A DNA stretch of 64,000 nucleotides from positions 1,736,001-1,800,000 of the forward strand of contig NZ_CP025815.1 in the NCBI RefSeq assembly GCF_003352045.1, in the 5' to 3' direction. The DNA comes from Sulfitobacter sp. JL08. GTDB taxonomy: Bacteria; Pseudomonadota; Alphaproteobacteria; Rhodobacterales; Rhodobacteraceae. The position numbers and the translations under genes were made by a program. Positions 15,456 to 24,590 of the stretch are shown piece by piece. How positions within the stretch are numbered: position 1 is the first letter of the stretch; each line of letters begins with the position of its first letter. A model generated the notes under the pieces. The model was not told where the DNA came from. It ran no database searches and was given only the letters and a program-made list of their open reading frames with translations.

Positions 15456-16364
15456 ATGGAACTGATAGACTGGCTTGCCAATCCGACCTGGAAATCAGAG
15501 ATCGTTCTGTGTTTCATCGCAGTGTTCATCTTGTATTTCGGGTTCAAAAAGAGATCGGAACTGAGCAGGCATGCGGCTGAAAACACCGTTGCCACGCTTC
15601 TTGTCGGCGGTGCAAACATTTTTGTGGCGATATACTTTCTGAATGATCTGAATGCCTTGGCGCAATCTGCTTATAAGTCCCTGTCCATTCCGACGCTTGA
15701 TCCGGAGTTCTGGGATACGACACCTTTCTGGATCGTCTGCCTGATCGGCGTGGCGGCCAAGGACTTTGTGGATTATTGGAACCACCGGTTGATGCACACC
15801 AAATGGGGCTGGCCGACCCACGCGGCGCATCATTCCGACACCCATGTCAACGCATTCAAAGCCAACAGAATTCATTTTCTGGAGGCGTTTTTGATGACCT
15901 GCAGCTATATTCTGCTGCTGACATGGTTGCAGATGCCATATGCCATTCCCGTCGTGATCATTTTCCACACCCTGCACAGCAAATATGTTCACATGGATCT
16001 GGAATTCGAACACGGCCCGCTAAAATACCTGATCGCGTCGCCGGTTTACCATCGCTGGCACCATGCCGATGTGCCCGAAGCCTATGGCAAGAACCTTGCC
16101 AATGTGATGCCGATCTATGATGTGATGTTCGGCACCTATTACAATCCGGGGAAATGCGATGCGCCGATGGGCGCCTTGAAAAGCGGCATTGCCGACAAGA
16201 ACCCGGTTCTGATCCTGATCTATCCGTTTCAGGAATGGGCGCGCCTTATCAGGCAGGCGTGGTCTGATCATCTTCAGGCCAAAACGGAACAGTGCGACAG
16301 GTCTGCGGCCGCAGATGATGCCTCTGCCGCACCACAGAGGGCCGAGCGGCACTCCTCCGTCTAA
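15456..16364 (+). CDS. Sterol desaturase / fatty-acid hydroxylase-family membrane protein
   Basis: 302 residues with about four or five hydrophobic membrane segments (SEIVLCFIAVFILYFGF at the start). Three di-iron histidine clusters are visible: HRLMH, HAAHH and HRWHH, in the order typical of the family (HxxxH, HxxHH, HxxHH). The reaction is oxygen-dependent C-H hydroxylation or desaturation of a lipid at the membrane. The substrate cannot be read from the sequence; carotenoid or fatty-acid modification are possibilities. SD is AAGGGTAAGG before ATG 15456. Confidence 0.85.
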   Translation: MELIDWLANPTWKSEIVLCFIAVFILYFGFKKRSELSRHAAENTVATLLVGGANIFVAIYFLNDLNALAQSAYKSLSIPTLDPEFWDTTPFWIVCLIGVAAKDFVDYWNHRLMHTKWGWPTHAAHHSDTHVNAFKANRIHFLEAFLMTCSYILLLTWLQMPYAIPVVIIFHTLHSKYVHMDLEFEHGPLKYLIASPVYHRWHHADVPEAYGKNLANVMPIYDVMFGTYYNPGKCDAPMGALKSGIADKNPVLILIYPFQEWARLIRQAWSDHLQAKTEQCDRSAAADDASAAPQRAERHSSV

Positions 16365-16422
16365 AAGGCCACGTTGCGTTAGGATTTGGCCGCTGTGCCG
16401 GTCAACGGGTGATCTGGCCGGG

Positions 16423-16893
16423 TCAGGATTTCAAACCGGTTTCCACCAGCATGCCACGGCGTTTGGCTTCGTAGTAATAGCCCTGCGAATACCATTTGAC
16501 TGCGTTGTCATAACTGCCATCGGCCAGAAGCCACGCGCCGCGCAGGTATTTGACGGCGTAGGTCAGGTTCGTTTCCGCATCCAGCAGGCCCGCAGCGGGG
16601 CCGTCATAGCCCATACCGCGCGTTGTGTTGGGATGGATCTGCATCAGCCCCATGTAAGGGCCGTTGCGCGCGGCGGGGTTGTGTGTGCTTTCACGGATCA
16701 CAACGCGGTGCACCAGGGGGCGGGGCACATCGTAAAGATCGGCATATTGATTGATCAGCTGACGCAACTGCGGTGTTTCATTGGGGTAAAGGGGCGGCGC
16801 GGCCCGCGATACAGGATCAGGTTGCGAACTGGCACATCCGGCCAATGCTGCGCATAAAAGGATCAAAGCCAAACGGCGGAAAAACCCGGGCAT
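16423..16893 (-). CDS. Lipoprotein lytic transglycosylase (SLT family)
   Basis: 156 residues with a lipoprotein signal ending LAGC (lipobox, Cys about residue 20). The SLT domain shows the catalytic Glu in VVIRESTHNPAA, then GPYMGLMQIHPNT and the chain NLTYAVKYLRGA. The protein would cleave peptidoglycan glycan strands with 1,6-anhydro product formation at the outer-membrane inner face. It is shorter than SLT enzymes such as MltC/Slt70 and has no extra domain. Confidence 0.88.
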   Translation of the reverse strand: MPGFFRRLALILLCAALAGCASSQPDPVSRAAPPLYPNETPQLRQLINQYADLYDVPRPLVHRVVIRESTHNPAARNGPYMGLMQIHPNTTRGMGYDGPAAGLLDAETNLTYAVKYLRGAWLLADGSYDNAVKWYSQGYYYEAKRRGMLVETGLKS

Positions 16894-17003
16894 GGATACG
16901 CTTTCGAAAGGATCAACTGAGTTGTTTCTGGCGGCTTATCCGAGATGAGGCAAGACAGCCTGTGCACCATGCGCAAGGGTCTGCCGATGGCGCGCCGGCA
17001 ACG

Positions 17004-17035
17004 AAAAACGCCGCGCAGGAAACCTGCGCGGCGTT
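17004..17035 (-). terminator. Rho-independent terminator after rplI
   Basis: A perfect 13-bp inverted repeat, AACGCCGCGCAGG (17007-17019) and its complement (17023-17035), with loop AAA. On the minus strand it is followed by a run of T (17004-17008). Confidence 0.9.
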
Positions 17036-17061
17036 GATGTGGGTCAGGTCGCTGATCGGGA

Positions 17062-17703
17062 TCAGCTTGCCGGTGTTTCGTCTTCGTCGCTGGCGGGTTC
17101 TTCGGTGGCAACACCCGAGGATTCGGCCAGATCGAAGTCTTCTGCAGCGGCAGTTCCGATATCGTCGAACAATTCGGCGATTTCGAATTCTGCCGCAGCT
17201 TCTTCTTCTGCGGCCAGTTCCTGAATGGATTTGCCCGATGCCTGCAATTCCGCCTCTTCAGGGGAACGTGCGACGTTCAGATTGATTTCTGCTGTCACTT
17301 CGGGGTGCAGCACGATGGAAACCGAATGTACGCCCAGATGTTTGATCGGGCCGGTCAGAACGACCTGCTTGCGATCAAGAGTAAAGCCGTTTTCGGTCGC
17401 CGCGTCGGCGGCGTCACGGGTGGTAACAGAACCGTAAAGCGCGCCTGCGTCCGAGGCAGAGCGAATCACGATGAACTGCTGTCCATCCAGTTTCGCAGCC
17501 ATGGATTCGGCTTCTTTCTTGGTTTCAAGGTTCTGCGCTTCCAGCTGGGCCTTGCGGGCCTCAAAGCTGGCGATGTTCGCTTCGGATGCCGAAAGGGCTT
17601 TGCCCTGCGGCAGCAGATAGTTGCGCGCATAGCCCGATTTCACATCGACGACTTCGCCCATCTGGCCCAGTTTGGCCACGCGTTCGAGAAGGATAACTTG
17701 CAT
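17062..17703 (-). CDS. rplI: 50S ribosomal protein L9 with long acidic tail
   Basis: 213 residues. The N-terminal domain [32 protein letters not shown] is the L9 hallmark, followed by the long helix and the C-terminal rRNA-binding domain. The last 60 or so residues are rich in Glu and Asp with little other structure, giving a protein longer than the usual 148-150. It is last in the rpsF-rpsR-rplI operon, 12 bases after rpsR's stop, and is followed by a strong terminator. Confidence 0.97.
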   Translation of the reverse strand: MQVILLERVAKLGQMGEVVDVKSGYARNYLLPQGKALSASEANIASFEARKAQLEAQNLETKKEAESMAAKLDGQQFIVIRSASDAGALYGSVTTRDAADAATENGFTLDRKQVVLTGPIKHLGVHSVSIVLHPEVTAEINLNVARSPEEAELQASGKSIQELAAEEEAAAEFEIAELFDDIGTAAAEDFDLAESSGVATEEPASDEDETPAS

Positions 17704-17715
17704 TGTGCTTACTCC

Positions 17716-17943
17716 TTATTTCACGGCGTAGGGCAGAAGCGCCAGAAAGCGGGCGCGTTTGATGGCACGGGCCAGTTCGCGCTGCTTTTTGGCCGACACT
17801 GCGGTGATGCGGGATGGCACGATCTTGCCACGCTCGGAAATGTAGCGCTGCAGAAGACGTGTGTCTTTGTAATCGATCGCCGGTGCGTTGTCGCCCGAGA
17901 AGGGGCACACTTTGCGGCGGCGGAAAAATGGTTTGGCTGCCAT
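17716..17943 (-). CDS. rpsR: 30S ribosomal protein S18
   Basis: 75 residues, [17 protein letters not shown] at the start, then the conserved YIDYKD-like [50 protein letters not shown] core. It binds rRNA with S6 on the small-subunit platform. It lies between rpsF and rplI as in most bacteria. Confidence 0.98.
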   Translation of the reverse strand: MAAKPFFRRRKVCPFSGDNAPAIDYKDTRLLQRYISERGKIVPSRITAVSAKKQRELARAIKRARFLALLPYAVK

Positions 17944-17971
17944 GGTTTAACGTCCTTTGTTCAAGCGTTGA

Positions 17972-18334
17972 TCAACGGCGTTCGCGGCGTTCGCCACGAT
18001 CACCACGTTCGTCACGTTTCTGCATCTGCACGGATGGCAGTTCTGCATGTTCATCGACCTTGATGGTCAGAACGCGCATAACGTCATCATGAAGACGCAT
18101 CAGGCGCTCCATTTCCTGCACGGCAGGGGCCGGTGCGTCGGACCGCAGAAAGGCATAGTGACCTTTGCGGTTCTTGTTGATCTTGTACGCCATCGTTTTG
18201 ACGCCCCAATACTCGTGATCCACGAGGTTTCCGCCATTGTCGGACAGAACGGTGCCAAAATGTTCGATAAGGCCTTCGGCTTGCGTGTTGGACAGGTCCT
18301 GACGCGCAATCATTACATGCTCGTAAAGGGGCAT
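17972..18334 (-). CDS. rpsF: 30S ribosomal protein S6
   Basis: 120 residues from ATG 18334, chosen because GGAG lies 7-10 bases upstream and MPLYEHVMIAR is the usual S6 start. The conserved stretch is WGVKTMAYKINKNRKGHYAFL. The C-terminal tail is Arg-Glu-Asp rich (RDERGDRGERRERR). It binds S18 and 16S rRNA. Promoter region 18335-18502 contains no gene. Confidence 0.97.
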   Translation of the reverse strand: MPLYEHVMIARQDLSNTQAEGLIEHFGTVLSDNGGNLVDHEYWGVKTMAYKINKNRKGHYAFLRSDAPAPAVQEMERLMRLHDDVMRVLTIKVDEHAELPSVQMQKRDERGDRGERRERR

Positions 18335-18502
18335 GTGCACTCCTACTTTTATATCAAGGCGCATTTCAAAGGCAGGGCGGTTCGCCTTTTGCTGCCCCAC
18401 CACGAGAGACTGCGCGGTTCAAATCTTTGCAAAAGGAACGCCCCATATACACGGTTTGCAGGACAGGGCAAGGGACGCTGTCACTGGCCGGCGTTACGGT
18501 GC

Positions 18503-19423
18503 CTAGCGGCGGGCCAGACAGCCAATGACATTGGCCAGAATTCTGGCGGCCGTCAACGCGGATGTACCGGTGCTGTCGCGTGTCGGGACAAATTCGATCA
18601 TATCGAACGCGACCAGATTACAGGTTCTGGAGACTGCCGCGATCAGATCAACGGTCTGGTAATAGGTCAAACCACCGGGGGTCGGGGCCATGACCGCCGG
18701 CATGATGGAAGAATCCAGGCCGTCGCAATCAATCGTGATCATGCAGCTGGACGCAGGTGTCAGGTGCTGCATGACGGTTTCGATACCATTGCGGTGCAAT
18801 TCCCGCGCGGGAATGATCGTTGCCCCCCAGTCGCGCGCAATTTCCACTTCTGTGCGGCGCGCAGACCCCAAACCGCGAATGCCGACCTGCACGATCTGTT
18901 TTACATGATCCATTTCCGAGGCGCGCCGCATTGTGCTGGAAAAGCCCAAAGGTTCGCCGCGCCGTTCATCGCGCCAGTCGATATGCGCGTCTATCTGGAT
19001 GATGGTCAGCGGCCCCAATGGCGCCAACGCCTTGATAAAGGGGATCGGTGTGGAATCGTCACCCCCGATCATCACCGGGACGGCACCCGCCTTTAAAATT
19101 TCGGATGTCGCGGTTTCGATCAGGGACCGGTTGCCTGCGCCGTCCTGAAAAGATGTTCTAAGATTGCCCGCATCGGCCACGCGACAGGGTCCATCGTTCA
19201 GAAGCGGGCCGTCCAGATCAAAATCCCAGTGGTCAAGCCATTGGGAATCTTCCGCCAAAGCGGCGCGCAGGCTGTCTGGTGCGGCAGCATAAGGCGTGTT
19301 GTCGATATCACGGTAGGGCGTTCCATGCGGTGCGCCGAAAATGACGACATCCGCGTCAGGCAGTTCATGTTCCTTTTTTGCGCCCATGAAGGGAACGTCA
19401 ACCGGATCAAACATGGATGGCAC
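18503..19423 (-). CDS. Agmatinase/ureohydrolase-family protein with Asp in the GGDHS motif
   Basis: 306 residues in the arginase fold family. Metal-binding motifs are DAHIDWRDE and the ID-CDGLD block, as expected (DAHxD and xDxDxxD). The first motif reads IGGDDSTPIP, so the His that normally bridges the two Mn ions is an Asp. Catalysis may still occur but metal binding is changed. The likely start is GTG 19423 with GAGG six bases away. The natural substrate could be agmatine, guanidinobutyrate or another guanidino compound; it is not decided by sequence. It is not in an operon here. Confidence 0.85.
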   Translation of the reverse strand: MPSMFDPVDVPFMGAKKEHELPDADVVIFGAPHGTPYRDIDNTPYAAAPDSLRAALAEDSQWLDHWDFDLDGPLLNDGPCRVADAGNLRTSFQDGAGNRSLIETATSEILKAGAVPVMIGGDDSTPIPFIKALAPLGPLTIIQIDAHIDWRDERRGEPLGFSSTMRRASEMDHVKQIVQVGIRGLGSARRTEVEIARDWGATIIPARELHRNGIETVMQHLTPASSCMITIDCDGLDSSIMPAVMAPTPGGLTYYQTVDLIAAVSRTCNLVAFDMIEFVPTRDSTGTSALTAARILANVIGCLARR

Positions 19424-19655
19424 TGGGCACCTCTTTCAGATCGCTTTTCTTGCATGACACTAGGAAGTGTGGGGCTGGCTGGAAAGGTAAAACAGTGTTT
19501 TCGGTCCGTCACATTCTGGGTTTTCTGCCGCACCTTCGTCGTGCAACTGCCTGTCAATGACCTTGGGCCTGCCCCATTCCTGCCGTGATGTCCCGCGAAT
19601 GTAAGAGCAATCAAAAACGAAATAGAATTTCACGAGTACACAAGGGATGAATAAC

Positions 19656-20156
19656 ATGACTGCAACTTCTGAATTTTTGTCTTCGGGTTCAAAGCACGGA
19701 ACTGCAACGGCGTCTCAGGATGCTATTTCCGGCGGATATGACGATGGTTCTGCCATCATGCGCACGTCGATGCGTGTACTGGGTGCCGGCTGCGTTCTGG
19801 CCGCGTTTGCGCTTTGGGTCGCGCCCGGTGCGATGTGGGATGCCGAAGTATTGCTGATGAAACTGGTGATGTCGCTGATCTGCGCGCTGAGCGGACTGGC
19901 ACTGATGCAGATGTTTCCGGCACCGGACAAATCCGAAATCCAGTTTGACGCAATCCGCCGCGAGGTCCGTATTGTGGATGGCGACAAGGCCAAAACCATT
20001 TTGCGCCGCAGCTATGACAGTCTGGGCGGGGCCAAAGTGACCAGCAATGTTGTGACATTGTGGGATATCGATGGCAGTGAGCTGGCCAGCTTTCCGATCG
20101 AAAACGACGATACGCGCCGTGCGCTCAGCCGCCAGTTGGACACATTGTGCGCCTGA
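19656..20156 (+). CDS. Hypothetical membrane protein
   Basis: 166 residues from ATG 19656, the second of two in-frame ATGs (the first at 19647 has the AAGGG ribosome site immediately against it, too close). Two hydrophobic segments follow a Ser-rich start: MRVLGAGCVLAAFALWVA and LVMSLICALSGLALMQM. The C-terminal 80 residues look like a small cytoplasmic PH-like or beta domain (IQFDAIRREVRIVDG...NVVTLWDIDGSELASFPI). No family recognised. It is an isolated gene. Confidence 0.7.
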   Translation: MTATSEFLSSGSKHGTATASQDAISGGYDDGSAIMRTSMRVLGAGCVLAAFALWVAPGAMWDAEVLLMKLVMSLICALSGLALMQMFPAPDKSEIQFDAIRREVRIVDGDKAKTILRRSYDSLGGAKVTSNVVTLWDIDGSELASFPIENDDTRRALSRQLDTLCA

Positions 20157-20294
20157 AGGATTGTGGACACCGGCTTTGCTAAACGCCAGTGTTCACGTGA
20201 TCACAGGGTCTGTTGATTTCTGCTGAATTGTAAAAAACGGGTCGTGCCTATTTATGATGGGCATGACCCGTTTTCATTTCAGGAGCCAAATCAA

Positions 20295-20882
20295 ATGAAA
20301 CTGTTCCCAATTGCCGCTGCGGTGGCGCTTTCGGCCACGACCGCACTGGCCGAAGCTGAAAAATACACCGTTGATGCCAGCCATTCCCAAGTGGCGTTTT
20401 CCTATAATCACGCCGGATTTTCTACGACGCACGGCCTGATTTCCGGGTTCGAGGGCGAGGTGATGTTTGATCAGGACAATCCGGCCGCATCTTCTGTTGC
20501 GGTTTCGATTGCGGCGGACCGGCTGGTCACCGGCTGGCAGGCGCGTGACGATCATTTTCTGAAATCCGGTGATTTTTTCAAACTGGGGAAATTTCCGCTG
20601 GTGACATTCACATCCACCGGAATCGAGGTCACGGGCGAAGATACCGCGCTGATCACCGGCGACCTGACATTGAATGGTGTGACCAAACCGGTGGTGCTGG
20701 ATACCGTTCTGACCGGAGTGTTCGCGGAGTATCCGTTTCCGCCGTTCAACGGCAAACCGGCAATCGGCTTCAATGCAACCGGATCGGTGATGCGCAGTGA
20801 TTTTGGCCTTGGGCTTTATGCGCCATTTGTCGGGGACGAGATCGCGCTTGAGATTTCGATTGAAGCAATGAAGCTGGATTAA
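20295..20882 (+). CDS. YceI-family periplasmic protein
   Basis: 195 residues from ATG 20295 with AGGAG eight to nine bases away. The signal peptide is MKLFPIAAAVALSATTALA. The mature part has the lipocalin-like YceI pattern: YTVDASHSQVAFSYNHAGFSTTHG, then LKSGDFFKLGKFPLVTFTST and LTLNGVTKPVVL. YceI folds bind polyprenyl or isoprenoid-type lipids in the periplasm; the ligand here is unknown. A second YceI domain sits at the end of the neighbouring convergent gene. Confidence 0.9.
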   Translation: MKLFPIAAAVALSATTALAEAEKYTVDASHSQVAFSYNHAGFSTTHGLISGFEGEVMFDQDNPAASSVAVSIAADRLVTGWQARDDHFLKSGDFFKLGKFPLVTFTSTGIEVTGEDTALITGDLTLNGVTKPVVLDTVLTGVFAEYPFPPFNGKPAIGFNATGSVMRSDFGLGLYAPFVGDEIALEISIEAMKLD

Positions 20883-20901
20883 AACGTCCGCCCGTAAGGT
20901 A

Positions 20902-20938
20902 AAAAGCCCGTCCTGCCATATCGGCGGGGCGGGCTTTT
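20902..20938. terminator. Bidirectional terminator between the two YceI genes
   Basis: AAAAGCCCG (20902-20910) pairs with CGGGCTTTT (20930-20938), extended by CCTGCC/GGCGGG inside. T runs exist on both strands, so it can serve yceI (plus) and the cytochrome b561-YceI gene (minus). Confidence 0.85.
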
Positions 20939-20945
20939 CGCATCT

Positions 20946-22151
20946 TCAGGTGTCCGCTTGGCTGGCACGCAGGGTGGCATCCACCTTGACTGGAAAGCCC
21001 AGCGATTTTTCATCGCTCATGCTGTCGCCAATACCGAAATCGCGCCGGTCCAGCATCAGATCGCCGCGCATCTCGGCCACTCCGTCTGTTATTGCCAGAT
21101 CAAAGTTCAGAGTGACGGGAACGGTGGCGCCCCTGATCGTCAACGTGCCCTCGGCAACGTAGCGATCATCGGGCATCGGCAGGATGTCGGCTGTAAAACG
21201 GGCGGTGGGAAATGTCGCTGCATCAAAGAAATCGGGGCCAAGGGCCTGCGCTGTAACTGACCCAAGGGACAGGGAAGGAATGGCGATGGTCACGTCGACA
21301 CTACCGGCGCGGTCGTCCCGTTCGGTTGGATCAAAGGTGATGGCCGCCGTCCAATCGGCGAAAGTGCCGGTGACGGTGCTGCCGAACTGAGTCACAGAAA
21401 TAGTGATCGCGCCATCCTGCACGATCCATTGCGATGGCACGTCTTCCAGCGCCGCACCGGGCACCGTCGCTGTGTCGCGGTGGAAAAAGCCGGCATAAGC
21501 TCCCGCCGTAAGGGCCGCGGCCCACACAATCAGGGCCGCGATCAAGGGCAGGGCGGTTTTGTGCTGCGGCGGCGGTGCGGGCGCGTTCACATGGCCGGGC
21601 AGCATGCGGCGCAGCGTGGCGTCTCGGTTGATGATGTGATGTTTCAGCGCGCCGGCGATGTGCAAGACAAGGGTAACGATTAACAAGCGTTCCAGAACCT
21701 GATGCAGGCCACTGAACAGATGCGCGATACCTTCATCCTTGGACACAAAGGGCAGGGACTGACCGAAAGGCCACCAGATCGGCGCAAAGCCTGTTGTGGC
21801 CGCATGGCCGATCCAGCCCGTCAGCGGCACCAGAACCAAAGACCCGTAAAGCAGCCAGTGGGCGGTTTCCGCCAGTGTTGCCTCTAACCGGTTGTCAGCG
21901 TTCAGCAATCCGGGTTTGGGCTGGGTGATTGCCCAGAAAATGCGTGCCAGAGCGACAAAAAAGATGGTTATGCCCAGTGTTTTGTGGATCGAAAACAACA
22001 ACGCCTTCTGCGCCAATTGCCGGGATGTGTCATAGGCCATGTCATTGGCGATGATCCCCAGCGGAATAACCGTCAGGATCAGCAGCGCCACCAACCAGTG
22101 AAAGGTTTTTGCGACGCTGCCATAGCTGTGGCTGGTGTTGGAACGTGGCAT
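20946..22151 (-). CDS. Cytochrome b561-YceI fusion protein
   Basis: 401 residues from ATG 22151 (GGGGAA upstream). Residues 1 to about 190 form a b561-type membrane domain with four helices and His ligands (KTFHWLVAL, SIHKTLG, HQVLERLLIV, VLHIAGALKHH). A further helix (ALPLIAALIVWAAALTAGAYAGF) leads to a periplasmic YceI domain (WIVQDGAITISVTQFGSTVTGTFADW...LTIRGATVPVTLNF). The b561 part probably passes electrons from a quinone to the periplasm. The fusion suggests the YceI part handles a quinone-like or isoprenoid substrate at the membrane. It is convergent with the free YceI gene. Confidence 0.9.
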   Translation of the reverse strand: MPRSNTSHSYGSVAKTFHWLVALLILTVIPLGIIANDMAYDTSRQLAQKALLFSIHKTLGITIFFVALARIFWAITQPKPGLLNADNRLEATLAETAHWLLYGSLVLVPLTGWIGHAATTGFAPIWWPFGQSLPFVSKDEGIAHLFSGLHQVLERLLIVTLVLHIAGALKHHIINRDATLRRMLPGHVNAPAPPPQHKTALPLIAALIVWAAALTAGAYAGFFHRDTATVPGAALEDVPSQWIVQDGAITISVTQFGSTVTGTFADWTAAITFDPTERDDRAGSVDVTIAIPSLSLGSVTAQALGPDFFDAATFPTARFTADILPMPDDRYVAEGTLTIRGATVPVTLNFDLAITDGVAEMRGDLMLDRRDFGIGDSMSDEKSLGFPVKVDATLRASQADT

Positions 22152-22311
22152 GGCGTGATTCCCCTGTGGATCGCGCCAGACTGTAAGCTGTTGGCGCGAG
22201 GCGCAATATGCGTTGCCGCACAGGCGGTCTGCGGACGCGCGGTGCAAGGCTTGTCTGGCTTGGCGGTGCAGTCTACACCAAGGCAACTGGACAGTAGGAG
22301 GACCCCCATCC

Positions 22312-23244
22312 ATGACAACCGCATTCGTGTTTCCCGGCCAAGGCGCCCAAAGCATCGGTATGGGGCAGGCGCTGGCGCAGACCTATCCGGCGGCCAAGGC
22401 CGTTTTCGACGAGGTTGACGACGCCCTGGGCGAAAACCTGAGCGGATTGATCTGGGAGGGGGAGCAGGAGGCGCTGACCCTGACGCAGAACGCGCAACCG
22501 GCGCTGATGGCGACATCGCTTGCGGCGATGCGCGCGCTTGAGGCAGAGGGGATCAAAATCGGCGATGCGGCCTATGTTGCAGGCCATTCGCTGGGCGAAT
22601 ATTCGGCGCTGGCAGCGGCGGGCGCAATATCGATCGCCGATACGGCCCGACTGTTGCGGATCCGCGGCAAGGCCATGCAAGAGGCTGTTCCGGTGGGCGT
22701 GGGCGCAATGGCAGCGCTGTTGGGGCTGGATTTCGAAGCGGCCAGATCGGTCGCGACCGAGGCTGCAAAGGGCGAGGTATGCCAGGCAGCCAATGACAAT
22801 GATCCGGGGCAGGTGGTCGTTTCGGGCCACAAGGCTGCGGTGGAGCGCGCGGTGGAGATTGCCAAGGCGCACGGGGCAAAACGCGCGGTTTTGCTTCCCG
22901 TAAGCGCCCCGTTTCATTGTGCATTGATGCAGCCCGCCGCAGATGCCATGGCAGAGGCACTGAGCGCCGTTACAATTTCCGCGCCTGTCGTGCCACTGGT
23001 GGCCAATGTCCGCGCCGAGGCCGTAACCGACCCGGGCGAAATTGCATCGCTTCTGGTGCAGCAGGTCACAGGATCGGTGCGATGGCGGGAAAGCGTGTTG
23101 TGGATGGCGCAGCAGGGTGTCACCGAGATTTGGGAAATCGGCGCAGGCAAGGCGTTGAGCGGGATGATCCGCCGGATTGATCGCGAAATCGCAACACGGG
23201 CCTTTGGCACACCGGAAGACATTGCTGCCCTATCGGCAACTTGA
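22312..23244 (+). CDS. fabD: Malonyl-CoA:ACP transacylase
   Basis: 310 residues. GQGAQ at 9-13, active-site GHSLGE with S93, and further PFHC-type PFHCALM with the catalytic His. It loads malonate onto ACP for fatty-acid synthesis. TAGGAGGA precedes ATG 22312. fabG starts 14 bases after its stop, then acpP. Confidence 0.97.
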   Translation: MTTAFVFPGQGAQSIGMGQALAQTYPAAKAVFDEVDDALGENLSGLIWEGEQEALTLTQNAQPALMATSLAAMRALEAEGIKIGDAAYVAGHSLGEYSALAAAGAISIADTARLLRIRGKAMQEAVPVGVGAMAALLGLDFEAARSVATEAAKGEVCQAANDNDPGQVVVSGHKAAVERAVEIAKAHGAKRAVLLPVSAPFHCALMQPAADAMAEALSAVTISAPVVPLVANVRAEAVTDPGEIASLLVQQVTGSVRWRESVLWMAQQGVTEIWEIGAGKALSGMIRRIDREIATRAFGTPEDIAALSAT

Positions 23245-23258
23245 ACAGGGAATGAAGA

Positions 23259-23996
23259 ATGTTTGATATTTCAGGAAAAAATGCACTGATCACAGGCGCG
23301 TCGGGCGGTATTGGCGGTGCGATTGCAACGGCACTGCACAGCGCAGGGGCGACGGTTGCCCTGTCGGGGACACGCACCGGCCCGCTGGAAGAGCTGGCTG
23401 CGGAACTGGGCGAACGCGCCCATGTGTTGCCTTGTAATCTGAGCGATATGGCAGCTGTCGATGCATTGCCCAAACAGGCGGACGAGGCGATGGGCAGCGT
23501 TGATATTCTGATCAACAATGCAGGCATTACCCGTGATAACCTGTTCATGCGAATGTCGGACGAGGAATGGCAATCGGTACTGGACGTGAACCTGACCGCA
23601 ACCTTCAAGCTGTGCAAAGGCGTGCTGCGCGGCATGATGAAGGCGCGTTGGGGGCGGATTATCAACATCAGCTCCGTGGTCGGGGCCACCGGCAATCCGG
23701 GTCAGGCGAATTATGCCGCGTCCAAGGCGGGGATGGTCGGAATGTCCAAATCGCTGGCCTATGAGGTGGCAAGCCGCGGAATAACGGTAAACGCGGTTGC
23801 GCCGGGTTTCATTGCGACGGCAATGACCGACAAGCTGACCGATGATCAGAAGGCCGGGATTCTGGGCCAGATTCCGGCAGGGCGTATGGGCGATGCAGAA
23901 GAAATTGCTGCAGCAGCATTGTATCTGGCCAGCCCCCAGGCCGGATATGTCACAGGAACGACCTTGCATGTGAACGGCGGTATGGCCATGTTGTAG
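23259..23996 (+). CDS. fabG: 3-oxoacyl-ACP reductase
   Basis: 245 residues of the short-chain dehydrogenase fold: TGASGGIG NADP-binding turn, NNAG, catalytic S139 with Y152-x-x-x-K156 (YAASK). It reduces 3-oxoacyl-ACP with NADPH. It lies between fabD and acpP, the standard arrangement. Confidence 0.97.
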   Translation: MFDISGKNALITGASGGIGGAIATALHSAGATVALSGTRTGPLEELAAELGERAHVLPCNLSDMAAVDALPKQADEAMGSVDILINNAGITRDNLFMRMSDEEWQSVLDVNLTATFKLCKGVLRGMMKARWGRIINISSVVGATGNPGQANYAASKAGMVGMSKSLAYEVASRGITVNAVAPGFIATAMTDKLTDDQKAGILGQIPAGRMGDAEEIAAAALYLASPQAGYVTGTTLHVNGGMAML

Positions 23997-24214
23997 GCGA
24001 TCACAGCCGCGCAGTTTGAACGGTTGTGAAAGCGTTTGCCATCGGCGCATGGTGTGCTATAGGCGGCGCAGTTTTTTCCATTGGGCGTTTGCAGCGCCCT
24101 TTGGCCCCCGATGTTTTCGGGACCAGAGCCAGACCCGTCTGGGGATTATCCAAGCCAACCCTTTCGGGTAAGGGCAACACCGGGCCAACGCGCCCACCAT
24201 TATGAGGACTGAAT

Positions 24215-24448
24215 ATGAGCGACGTTGCAGACCGCGTTAAAAAAATCGTTGTAGAACACCTTGGTGTCGAGGAAGACAAAGTGGCGGAAAACGCTTCTTT
24301 CATCGACGATCTGGGCGCAGACAGCTTGGACACCGTGGAATTGGTGATGGCGTTTGAAGAAGAGTTTGGCATTGAGATCCCGGATGATGCAGCCGAAACC
24401 ATTCAAACCTTTGGCGATGCAGTGAAGTTCATTACTGAAGCTTCCTGA
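24215..24448 (+). CDS. acpP: Acyl carrier protein
   Basis: 77 acidic residues with the phosphopantetheine site DSLDTVE (S37). 218 bases separate it from fabG and probably contain its own promoter; no special motif is seen there. A strong terminator follows. Confidence 0.98.
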   Translation: MSDVADRVKKIVVEHLGVEEDKVAENASFIDDLGADSLDTVELVMAFEEEFGIEIPDDAAETIQTFGDAVKFITEAS

Positions 24449-24467
24449 TCCGGCACTTTCGTTAAGT

Positions 24468-24501
24468 AAAACGGCGTCTTTCTGCGGAAAGGCGCCGTTT
24501 T
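24468..24501 (+). terminator. Rho-independent terminator after acpP
   Basis: AAAACGGCG-T-CTTTC, loop TGCG, GAAAG-G-CGCCGTTTT. It is placed 20 bases after the acpP stop. Confidence 0.9.
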
Positions 24502-24590
24502 GCGTTATAAAGGCAATCGCGTGCTTGCGGATCGGGCCAAAGCGCTTCAACACAGACACTGAGCCTTTCGTTATTACCGGACCCCGCCCC

